Positions 56,634 through 63,573 of a stretch of DNA of 64,000 nt are shown piece by piece. Within the stretch, counting starts at the first letter, position 1. Every line of letters starts with the position of its first letter. Below the pieces are notes generated by a model. That model saw only the letters and a list, made by a program, of their open reading frames with translations, did not search any database and was not told where the DNA came from. Both the position numbers and the translations under genes were made by a program. Origin of the DNA: Arthrobacter sp. (GTDB lineage Bacteria; Actinomycetota; Actinomycetes; Actinomycetales; Micrococcaceae); NCBI GenBank assembly GCA_031277795.1, contig JAITLQ010000004.1, positions 1 to 64,000 on the forward strand. The letters are read 5' to 3'.

Positions 56634-56695
56634 TGGCGCGTGGGCGGGCGGCGGAGGGGCGCGGCGGTGGCGCGTGAGTGGACGGCGGAGGGGCG
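56634..56695. repeat. Two imperfect 28-bp direct repeats, 34-bp period
   Basis: TGGCGCGTG-GGCGG-GCGGCGG-type segments at 56634-56661 and 56668-56695 agree at 25 of 28 positions. In the 201-bp space between the convergent ClpP pair and the ClgR-like gene. No gene seen here. Confidence 0.65.
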
Positions 56696-56732
56696 TGGCC
56701 GTCGGGCGTGATCGTCGAACGCGAAGGGACGT

Positions 56733-57167
56733 TCAGGCGGCGAGCAGGAAGGCCTCGCCCGTGCCGCCCCAGGGGGTGCCGGTCCGGTCCGCGGAGCCGA
56801 GCGGATGCTCGAGCAGCGGATCGCCGGCCGCCTCGGTGGAGGCAAGGGTGATGCCGGGCAGCGCGTCGCCGCGCCGGACGGCCGCCGCGAGCGAGACGAG
56901 CTCCGCCTCCCTGGCCGCCCGGCGCAGCCGCGCGGCGGCTCGGAAGCCCAGCTCCGCGGCGTCGATCCCCAGGGCGCCCGCCACTGCGTCGAGCATCTCG
57001 GAGGAGGGGTCCTTGAGGCCGCGCTCGAGCTCGGAGAGGTACTGCGGCGAGACACCGGCGTCGCCGGCCACGTCGATGAGACGGCGGCCCAGCTCGTGGC
57101 GCTGGTCCCGCAGGGCCTCGCCGACGGCCTCGCGCCACAGGGGTGAGGTGTGCTTGCTCGCGTCCAT
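56733..57167 (-). CDS. XRE/Cro-type regulator resembling ClgR
   Basis: 144 aa. The N-terminal HTH reads REAVGEALRDQRHELGRRL, VAGDAGVSPQYLSELERG and LKDPSSEMLDAVAGALG. This is the pattern of the actinobacterial Clp gene regulator ClgR (ISRQYLS/LGYLSEVERGxKE.SSE in that family). The C-terminal part is longer than in ClgR and holds RAAARLRRAAREAELVSLAA, the region where ClgR binds its inducer or is degraded. Convergent with the ClpP pair. In known systems ClgR activates clpP operons and is itself degraded by ClpP. Confidence 0.82.
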   Translation of the reverse strand: MDASKHTSPLWREAVGEALRDQRHELGRRLIDVAGDAGVSPQYLSELERGLKDPSSEMLDAVAGALGIDAAELGFRAAARLRRAAREAELVSLAAAVRRGDALPGITLASTEAAGDPLLEHPLGSADRTGTPWGGTGEAFLLAA

Positions 57168-57238
57168 GCGGCGAGGCTAGCCCGGTCGCCCGCGGGGCAG
57201 GGAGGTCGCTCCGCTCCCAGCGGAACGGGCGCGCGGCC

Positions 57239-57284
57239 CTGGCCCCGCGACGTCGGGCACCCAGCTGGCCCCGCGCCGTCGGGC
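57239..57284. repeat. Tandem CTGGCCCCGCGNCGTCGGGC units
   Basis: 20-bp units at 57239-57258 and 57265-57284 (one difference, period 26 bp), each ending in the dispersed CGTCGGGC word. Confidence 0.75.
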
Positions 57285-57297
57285 GTCCCTCAACAGA

Positions 57298-57366
57298 CTT
57301 TGCCCATCCCCTGTGCGCTTTGCCCCGAGCAATACCCGGGGCAAAGCGCACAAAGGGTGGGCAAAC
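57298..57366. repeat. Paired-arm palindrome, CTTTGCCC word, 20-bp step
   Basis: CTTTGCCC at 57298 and 57318; GGGCAAAG/C at 57339 and 57359 (steps 20, 21, 20), as at 54440. Inner arms TGTGCGCTTTGCCCCG and complement match perfectly over 16 bp. Ends 10 bp before the amidohydrolase stop. Confidence 0.85.
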
Positions 57367-57376
57367 CCGAGGTCGG

Positions 57377-58921
57377 CTACGGTACGGACGGGGCCTCGGG
57401 GGAGTGGACCACGCGCCCGCCCACCACGGTGTGCGTCACGGCGAGTTCTGGCAGCGCCTGGATCCCGGCGGACACCGGATCCGCGGCTAGCACGCACAGA
57501 TCGGCGAGCATGCCGGCCCGCAGCACGCCCTTGGCGTCCTCCGCGTGGTCCTGCCAGGCGCCCGCGGTCGTGACGGTGTGCAGGAGCAGCTCGGCGCGCG
57601 CCGCCGGGTCGGCGGCGGGCCCCATCCAGCGATCGGCCGCGGCGAGCGAGGCCCGCCAGTCCGGCGCCACGACGGGCGCGTCGGAGCTGAGGGCGAGCCG
57701 GATGCCGGCGTCGAGCACCTCGCCCAAGGGCCAGGCCCGCGCGGCGGCCTCCTCGCCCACGGCCCCGGCGAGCCAGGCGGCCGTGGTCTCGGAGATGACG
57801 GGCTGCGTGTTGAAACCGGCGCCGAGCTCGCCGAAGGTCCGCACGGCCTCGGCGGAGACCAGGTCGCCGTGGATGACGTAGTGGCGCAGCGCGGCAACGG
57901 AGCCCGGCGCCGCGGCGTCGAGCGCGCCCCAAGCGGCGGCGACCTCGTCCAGCGTCCGGTCTCCCGTCGCGTGCACCGCCACCTGCAGGCCGCGCGCGTG
58001 GGCCGCCCCGATCATCGACCGGAGGTCCTCGGCCGCCTCCCGGTCGGGGCCCGTCTCGACGAGCAGCCCGCCCGATCCGCCCTCGGGGTAGCAACCGTGG
58101 ATCCACGCGTTGCGCGCCGGCGGGATGCCGTCGGCAAAGACCTTCACGCCCAGCACGCGCCAGAACGCGGCGGGATCCTCGGCCAGCTCGCCGGCCCCGG
58201 CACGCCCGCCCACCGTCTCGGCGAGGCCCGCGAGCCCGGCCTCGAACGCCTCGGCCGTCGACGCGCCGTCGAGCAGGCCAAAGAGCGTGAGCGCCGAGAC
58301 GCGCGCCGTGAGCTCGCCCGCCTCGGCGAGCTCGCGGTACGCGCGCAGGGTCGCGGTGCCAAAGACGCCGGTGGGTCCGTCGTCCTCGCCCGGGCCGAGG
58401 CCGGGCTCGGTGTAGCTCGTGATGCCGAGCGAGGCGGCGATGCGCTGGGCGCGCAGGATGGCCTCGCGCAGCTCGGCCGCGCCGTTCACGAGGCGCGGCT
58501 GGGCGCCGTGGTGGTCGGCCTCCATGCCCGACGCCGCGGCCCCGCCTTCCAGCCCCGGCGCGCCTTCCGCCGCGGCCTCGCCGAACGGCTCGATCGCTTC
58601 AAGACTGCCGGAGTCTTCGGGCTGTTCGGGAGCGATCGGGCCGTTGGACGGGCCCGGCCCGCCGAAGAGCGTCTCCGGCCAGAGCGCCCCGAGCCACGCG
58701 CCGTGCAGGTGGGAGTCGTTGATGCCGGGCAACACGCACGCGCCGTCCAGCTCGATGATGCGGGTGCCCTCGCCGGTCCACGCCGCGATCTCCTCGGTGG
58801 AACCCACGGCAACGATCCGCTCGCCGGAGACGGCGAGGGCGCTCGCCACGGTTCCGGCGCCGTCGAGGGTGCGGACCACGCCGCCGCGCAGGACGAGGTC
58901 GGCTGGCTGGGGGCTGCTCAC
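57377..58921 (-). CDS. YtcJ-type metal-dependent amidohydrolase
   Basis: 514 aa from GTG with AAGGAGA upstream. Amidohydrolase superfamily: LPGINDSHLHGAWLGALWP (HxH), KVFADGIPPARNAWIHGCY, HATGDRTLDEVAAAW, HYVIHGDLV and SSDAPVVAPDW (Asp ligand). An Ala/Gly/Glu-rich insertion near residues 110-140 (EAAAEGAPGLEGGAAASGM) contains a copy of the dispersed TGCCCGACGCCGCGGC word. Divergent from the alcohol dehydrogenase, with a TetR-type operator between. It may open an amide in the same pathway. Confidence 0.88.
   Translation of the reverse strand: MSSPQPADLVLRGGVVRTLDGAGTVASALAVSGERIVAVGSTEEIAAWTGEGTRIIELDGACVLPGINDSHLHGAWLGALWPETLFGGPGPSNGPIAPEQPEDSGSLEAIEPFGEAAAEGAPGLEGGAAASGMEADHHGAQPRLVNGAAELREAILRAQRIAASLGITSYTEPGLGPGEDDGPTGVFGTATLRAYRELAEAGELTARVSALTLFGLLDGASTAEAFEAGLAGLAETVGGRAGAGELAEDPAAFWRVLGVKVFADGIPPARNAWIHGCYPEGGSGGLLVETGPDREAAEDLRSMIGAAHARGLQVAVHATGDRTLDEVAAAWGALDAAAPGSVAALRHYVIHGDLVSAEAVRTFGELGAGFNTQPVISETTAAWLAGAVGEEAAARAWPLGEVLDAGIRLALSSDAPVVAPDWRASLAAADRWMGPAADPAARAELLLHTVTTAGAWQDHAEDAKGVLRAGMLADLCVLAADPVSAGIQALPELAVTHTVVGGRVVHSPEAPSVP
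58526..58560. repeat. Dispersed word copy inside the amidohydrolase gene
   Basis: On the plus strand GCCCGACGCCGCGGC is followed by CCCGCCTTCCAGCCCCGGCG, similar to the copies at 28829 and 50602. It falls in the low-complexity insertion. Confidence 0.55.
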
Positions 58922-58950
58922 GGCGGGTCTCCTTGGGGGTTTTGATTTGC

Positions 58951-58966
58951 GTCAACATCTGTAGAC
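58951..58966. promoter_or_regulatory. TetR operator candidate, GTCAAC-ATCT-GTAGAC (one mismatch)
   Basis: Between the divergent amidohydrolase (29 bp from its GTG) and alcohol dehydrogenase genes (68 bp from its ATG). One half site is exact. Confidence 0.6.
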
Positions 58967-59034
58967 TAACCCACACCGGTGGCCCAGGTCACACGCTCGC
59001 CGCCGAAGAATCCAGCACCACGCAAGGAGCATCC

Positions 59035-60141
59035 ATGGCCCTGCCCACCTCCACCGAAGCCGCCGTCCTCGTCGAGTTCAACGCGGATCTGCAGCTGCAG
59101 GAGCTCCAACTCCCCGCCAGCATCGAGCCAGGCGCCGTCCTCGTCGAGATTGTCAACGCGACCCTCTGCGGTACCGATGTGGAGATCTGGCAGGGCAAGA
59201 TGCCCATGCCGGAGATGCTCCCCATGGTCCTGGGACACGAGATGATCGGGCGCATCATCGGCGTGGGCGCCGGCGCCAAGGACGTGCTCGGCCGCGAGCT
59301 CCAGGTGGGCCAGCGCATCGGATGGTCGGAGTCGACGTGCGGCGAATGCCATGCGTGCCGCGTGGAACGCCGCCCGGTCGGCTGCCAGCAGCGCGGCTAC
59401 GGCTTCCTGCAGCGCTCCGATCGCTTCCCCTTCTCCACGGCCGGCCTCGCACGCCACGCCTACGTCACGCCCCGCGCCGAGAAACTGCTCCTCCCCGAGG
59501 AGATCGACCCGCGCATCGCCTCGATGGCGGGCTGCGCCGCCAAGACCGTGCTGCGCGCCTTCGACCGCGCCGGCGGCATCCGCGTGGGCGAGGACGTCGT
59601 CATCCAGGGCTCCGGCGCCCTCGGCATCTTCGCCACGGCCGTGGCCCGCCTCTCCGGCGCCGGCCGCGTCATCACGGTGGGCGCCCCCGAGGAGCGCCTG
59701 GCCATGGCCTGCGACTTCGGCGCCGACCTCACGGTGGGCCTGGAAGGTGGCTCCGAGGCCCGCGTCGGCGCCGTGCTCGAGGCAACCCACGGCCGCGGCG
59801 CCGCCAAGGTCTTCGACTTCGCCGGCGCCCCCGGCGTGGGCACCGAGGGCGTGCACATGACCGGCGCGCGCGGCACGTTCGTGGTGGTCGGCTCCACGGG
59901 CCCCGTGCCCAACGAGCTCGTCCTCGGCGAAATCATGGGCAAGGAAATGGCGATCGTCGGTTCGCTCAACGGCGATGTCTCGGACTACCACCACTCCATC
60001 GAGTTCTTCACGTCCTTCGCCAACGCGATGCCGTGGGAGCGCCTCTTCTCCCCGGCCGTCCCGCTCGCCGGCGCCTCGGACGCCGTGCGTTCCATGGCCG
60101 CCCTGGAGACCATCAAGGCCGTCGTCGACCCCTCGCTCTGA
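59035..60141 (+). CDS. Zinc-dependent alcohol dehydrogenase (MDR family)
   Basis: 368 aa from ATG with AAGGAGC upstream. Medium-chain dehydrogenase: catalytic-zinc Cys in ATLCGTDVEIWQG, GHEMIGRIIGVG (His, Glu), structural zinc cysteines in CGECHACRVERRPVGC, Rossmann motif GSGALGIFATAVARL and VVVGSTGPVP. It oxidises an alcohol with NAD(P). Not a glutathione or threonine dehydrogenase by motif. It is followed after a terminator by the second aldo/keto reductase. Confidence 0.93.
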   Translation: MALPTSTEAAVLVEFNADLQLQELQLPASIEPGAVLVEIVNATLCGTDVEIWQGKMPMPEMLPMVLGHEMIGRIIGVGAGAKDVLGRELQVGQRIGWSESTCGECHACRVERRPVGCQQRGYGFLQRSDRFPFSTAGLARHAYVTPRAEKLLLPEEIDPRIASMAGCAAKTVLRAFDRAGGIRVGEDVVIQGSGALGIFATAVARLSGAGRVITVGAPEERLAMACDFGADLTVGLEGGSEARVGAVLEATHGRGAAKVFDFAGAPGVGTEGVHMTGARGTFVVVGSTGPVPNELVLGEIMGKEMAIVGSLNGDVSDYHHSIEFFTSFANAMPWERLFSPAVPLAGASDAVRSMAALETIKAVVDPSL

Positions 60142-60175
60142 CGCCCGCGCGCACCCCGGCGCGCACCCACACCCT

Positions 60176-60210
60176 GCCCGACGGCGGGTGGTGACCACCC
60201 GCCGTCGTGC
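60176..60210 (+). terminator. Terminator hairpin with GCCCGACGGCG word
   Basis: GCCCGACGGCGGGTGG and complement (16 bp, one mismatch) with a TGA loop, followed by CCCCCCTTTT. 35 bp past the dehydrogenase stop. Confidence 0.85.
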
Positions 60211-60264
60211 CCCCCCTTTTGTTGTTCTCACCGCCGGCCGCCGCCGGCACAGACAGGAGACACC

Positions 60265-61239
60265 GTGAGCACCCCCACTTCCTTCGCCGTTCCCCGACGC
60301 GAGCTCGGCAGCACCGGCCTGAACGTCTCGGCCTTCGCGCTGGGCTCGTGGCACACCTACGACCGCATGGACTTCCGCGACGCCGTCTCGCTGCTGAGCG
60401 AGGCCGTGGATGCCGGCATCAACTTCTTCGACGTGGGCGTCTACGCCATGCCCGGCGGCCCGCAGGTCTTCACCGACGTCATCTTCTCGGCGATGGTCCG
60501 CGCCACCGGCCTCCAGCGCGACGACTACCTCGTCTCCTCCAAGCTCTGGCTGGAGGGCTTCACGCCGGAGGAGGGGTTCGAGCCGCAGCTGGCCAATGCC
60601 CTCGTCCGCGCCGGCGTGGAGCACGCCGATGTGGCCGTCTTGGGCGATCTGCGCCGCGACGACCTGCGCCTCGAGGATCTCGTGGCAGACCTTGAGGACC
60701 TGCGCCAGCGCGGCCTGCTGCGCGCGTGGGGCGTGAACAACTGGTCGGCCTCCAACGTCCAGCGCCTCTTCGACATCGCCGACGAGCAGGGCGCGGCCCG
60801 CCCCGCGTTTGCGCAGCTGAAGTACTCCGTGGCCCGCCGCTCCATCCCCGAGGGCGAACCGTTCGCGCGCCTCTTTGAGCAGGGCTTCGAGCTGCAGGCC
60901 TCGGACGTCATGGAGGGAGGCATCCTCGCCGGGCGCCCCGTGGACTCCCGCGAGGTGGGCCGCGACCCGGGCGGGATCCGCCAGCGCACCATCGACCTGG
61001 CCCCGGAGATCGCGCGCATCGCCGCTGAACTGAACGCCACGCCGGCCCAGCTGCTCATCGCCTTCACGCTGACCCACCCTGCCACCTTCACGACGCTCTT
61101 CGGCACCTCCCGCGTGGCGCAGCTGCGCGAGAACCTGGGCGCCGTGGCTCTGCTGGAGCGCGTGGGGGCCCCCGCCCTGCGCGCCGCGGTCGAGGGCCTG
61201 TGGGCCGACCGCGGCCTCGTGGACCCCGAGGGCCCGTGA
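60265..61239 (+). CDS. Aldo/keto reductase, active-site His replaced
   Basis: 324 aa from GTG with AGGAGA upstream. Close in order to the reductase at 52476: LGSTGLNVSAFALGSWHTYD, Asp/Tyr in FFDVGVYAMPGG, Lys in LVSSKLWLEG and WGVNNWSASN. Where the other has VVVGDHFGE, this one has VAVLGDLRRDD, so the catalytic-tetrad His is Leu. His loss is known in some AKRs, including steroid 5-beta-reductases (Glu) and Kv-beta-like proteins, and changes activity. NADP-dependent carbonyl reduction remains possible. Confidence 0.88.
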   Translation: MSTPTSFAVPRRELGSTGLNVSAFALGSWHTYDRMDFRDAVSLLSEAVDAGINFFDVGVYAMPGGPQVFTDVIFSAMVRATGLQRDDYLVSSKLWLEGFTPEEGFEPQLANALVRAGVEHADVAVLGDLRRDDLRLEDLVADLEDLRQRGLLRAWGVNNWSASNVQRLFDIADEQGAARPAFAQLKYSVARRSIPEGEPFARLFEQGFELQASDVMEGGILAGRPVDSREVGRDPGGIRQRTIDLAPEIARIAAELNATPAQLLIAFTLTHPATFTTLFGTSRVAQLRENLGAVALLERVGAPALRAAVEGLWADRGLVDPEGP

Positions 61240-61289
61240 GCCGCTGAGGCGTACCGCCCGCTGCGGCCCGCGCCTCAGCGGGCGCCGTG

Positions 61290-61347
61290 CCGCGCCGTCG
61301 TGCCGAGCCCGGCCCCGCGCCGTCGTGCCGCGCCCGGCCCCGCGCCG
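61290..61347. repeat. Tandem 25-bp repeats with GCGCCGTCGTGC word
   Basis: CCGCGCCGTCGTGCCG-AGCCCGGCC type units at 61290-61314 and 61315-61339, then a partial third. In the 178-bp space before the esterase gene; another GCCGTCGTGC is at about 61379. Confidence 0.75.
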
Positions 61348-61417
61348 GGCTCACCGCGCGCACCCCACCCTGCCACCCGCCGTCGTGCCCCCAGTCACCC
61401 GAGCCCCAAGGACCCCC

Positions 61418-62401
61418 ATGAGCACCACCGAACAGCGTTTTGTCCCCGTCCCCTTCGACCCGGAGGTGGCCCCCATCGTCGAGGCGATGGGCGCGGCCCC
61501 GGCCATGAGCCTCGAATCGATCCTCGCCTCGCGCGGCGAGACCGGCTCGCCCTTCGGCGACCCGGCCGAGCTGGTCAAGGGCCTGCCGATCACCCTCGAG
61601 GACCGCGTCATCCCGGGGCCCGCCGGCGCCCCCGACCTCGAGATCACGATCCTCACCCCGAGCGATCTGACCCCCGGCGAGGCGCTCCCCGCGCTCTACA
61701 ACATCCACGGCGGCGGCATGGTCGTGGGCCACCGCAGCTGGGAGACCGGCCGCCTGCTCGATCTCATGAGCCGCCACCGCGTGGTCTGCGTCAACGTGGA
61801 GTACCGCCTGGCGCCCGAGGATCCGTACCCGGCCGGCGCCGAGGACGTCTACGCGGGCTTCGTGTGGACGCACGCGAACGCGGCGTCGCTGGGCATCGAC
61901 CCGGAGAAGATCGTGGTGATGGGCGGTAGCGCCGGCGGCGGCTTCACGGCGGCCGTGGCGCTCATGGCGCGCGATCGCCGCGGTCCCGTCATGGCCGGGC
62001 AGCTGCTGCTGTGCCCCATGATCGACAACACCGGCACCACCGTGTCGGCGCAGCAGTACCGCGGCCTCGGCACGTGGACGCGGGAGGCGAACGACCTCGC
62101 GTGGACCTGCGTGCTGGGCGAGGAACTGGCCTTTTCCACCGACGCGCTTGAGTACGCGGCACCCTCCCGCGCCACCGACCTCTCCGGCCTGCCCGCCGCC
62201 TTCATCGAGGTGGGCGCGGCCGAGACCTTCCGCGACGAGGACGTCGAGTACGCGTCCCGGATCTGGGCCGTGGGTGGCCGGGCCGAGCTGCACGTCTGGG
62301 ACGGCGGCTGCCACGGCTTCGACATGTACGCCCCCGAGGCGCGCATCTCCCGCGCGGCGCTCGACGCCCGCGACTCCTGGCTGCGTCGGGTGTGGGCGTG
62401 A
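61418..62401 (+). CDS. HSL-family alpha/beta hydrolase (esterase)
   Basis: 327 aa from ATG with AAGGA upstream. Hormone-sensitive-lipase type: oxyanion motif NIHGGGMVVGH, NVEYRLAPEDPYPAGAEDV, nucleophile GGSAGGGFTAAVAL (Ser), LPAAFIEVGAAETFRDED (Asp region) and His in GGCHGFDMYAPEA. Hydrolyses short acyl or related esters in the cytoplasm. The stop overlaps the next esterase gene (GTGA). Confidence 0.93.
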   Translation: MSTTEQRFVPVPFDPEVAPIVEAMGAAPAMSLESILASRGETGSPFGDPAELVKGLPITLEDRVIPGPAGAPDLEITILTPSDLTPGEALPALYNIHGGGMVVGHRSWETGRLLDLMSRHRVVCVNVEYRLAPEDPYPAGAEDVYAGFVWTHANAASLGIDPEKIVVMGGSAGGGFTAAVALMARDRRGPVMAGQLLLCPMIDNTGTTVSAQQYRGLGTWTREANDLAWTCVLGEELAFSTDALEYAAPSRATDLSGLPAAFIEVGAAETFRDEDVEYASRIWAVGGRAELHVWDGGCHGFDMYAPEARISRAALDARDSWLRRVWA

Positions 62402-63573
62402 GCGGGAACGCGCGCGACCACCTCGCGGCGCCGCCGTACGATCCGCAGCTGACCGACGCCCTCTCCTGGTTCAAGGCCACGTTCGAGCCCATCCCGCTGC
62501 TGCCCGGCAACATCCAGGAGAACCGCGACATCGTCGCGGCGATCACGCCCACCCTGGCCGCGGCCATGGAAAGGCACGACGGCGTGGTGTCGAGTGAGCG
62601 CGTGGCCGTGGGCCCGCGCGGGGAGATCGAGTTGACGGTCGTGGAGCCGGTGGTCCGCACGGAGGCGGCACGGCCAGCGGCGCTCGTCATTCACGGCGGT
62701 GGCCTGGTGCTGGGCGATCGCTTCTTTGCCGCGGGCGAGGCGATCGGTCTGACCGAGCGCTACGGCGCGGTCGCGGTGCTCGTGGAGTACCGGCGCGCGC
62801 CGGAGTTCCCCGGCACGGCGCCGGTTGAGGACTGCCACGCGGCCCTGACATGGATCGCGGAGCACGCGGCCGAGCTGCACCTCGATCCCGAGCGGCTCGT
62901 CGTGACGGGCTTCAGCGCGGGTGGCGGGCTCTCCGCCGGGGTCGCGCTCATGGCGCGGGATCTGGGCGGGCCGCGCCTGGCCGGGCAACTGCTGGGCTGC
63001 CCCATGCTCGATGACCGGGACGCCACCGTCTCCACGCGGCAGTACGACGGCATCGGCGTGTGGGATCGCACCAACAACCGCACCGCGTGGAGCGCGGTGT
63101 TGGGCGAGGAGCCGCGGGGCGAGGTGTCGCCGTACGCGGCGCCGGCCCGCGCCACCGACCTCTCCGGCCTGCCGCCGGCGTTCGTCGACGTGGGCGGGGC
63201 CGAGGTGTTCAGGGACGAGGCCATCGACTACGCCTCGCGAATCTGGGCGGCTGGCGGCTCGGCCGAGCTGCACGTCTGGGATGGCGGTTTCCACGGCTTT
63301 GCCGGCTTCGCTCCGGAGGCCTGGGCCTCGCGCGCCTCGGCGGTCGCGACCGACTCGTGGTGGCGGCGCGTGCTGCGGCTCGACGGCGCGGGGCCGGCGC
63401 TGGTGCCGGCCGAGGAGGGCGCGGTCGCGCTCGGTGGCGACGCCGCGGTGGGAACCGGTGCCGGGGCTGGGGCGGACGTTGGTGCCGCGGCCGCCCCACC
63501 CGTCGCCGGTCCCTCCGCCCCGGGCGGCGAGGCCGCGCGCGGTGGCGACGCCGCGCCGTCGGGCATCGCATGA
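62398..63573 (+). CDS. HSL-family alpha/beta hydrolase (second esterase)
   Basis: 391 aa from the GTG overlapping the previous stop; a GTG two codons earlier is possible. VIHGGGLVLGDRF, VEYRRAPEFPGTAPVEDC, GFSAGGGLSAGVAL, LPPAFVDVGGAEVFRDEA and GGFHGFAGFAPEA give the complete triad. A tandem paralogue of the gene before it. The last about 65 residues are Ala/Gly-rich and end in a segment with the dispersed CGCCGTCGGGC word (GGDAAPSGIA). Coupled by ATGA to the MFS gene. Confidence 0.92.
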   Translation: MSGNARDHLAAPPYDPQLTDALSWFKATFEPIPLLPGNIQENRDIVAAITPTLAAAMERHDGVVSSERVAVGPRGEIELTVVEPVVRTEAARPAALVIHGGGLVLGDRFFAAGEAIGLTERYGAVAVLVEYRRAPEFPGTAPVEDCHAALTWIAEHAAELHLDPERLVVTGFSAGGGLSAGVALMARDLGGPRLAGQLLGCPMLDDRDATVSTRQYDGIGVWDRTNNRTAWSAVLGEEPRGEVSPYAAPARATDLSGLPPAFVDVGGAEVFRDEAIDYASRIWAAGGSAELHVWDGGFHGFAGFAPEAWASRASAVATDSWWRRVLRLDGAGPALVPAEEGAVALGGDAAVGTGAGAGADVGAAAAPPVAGPSAPGGEAARGGDAAPSGIA

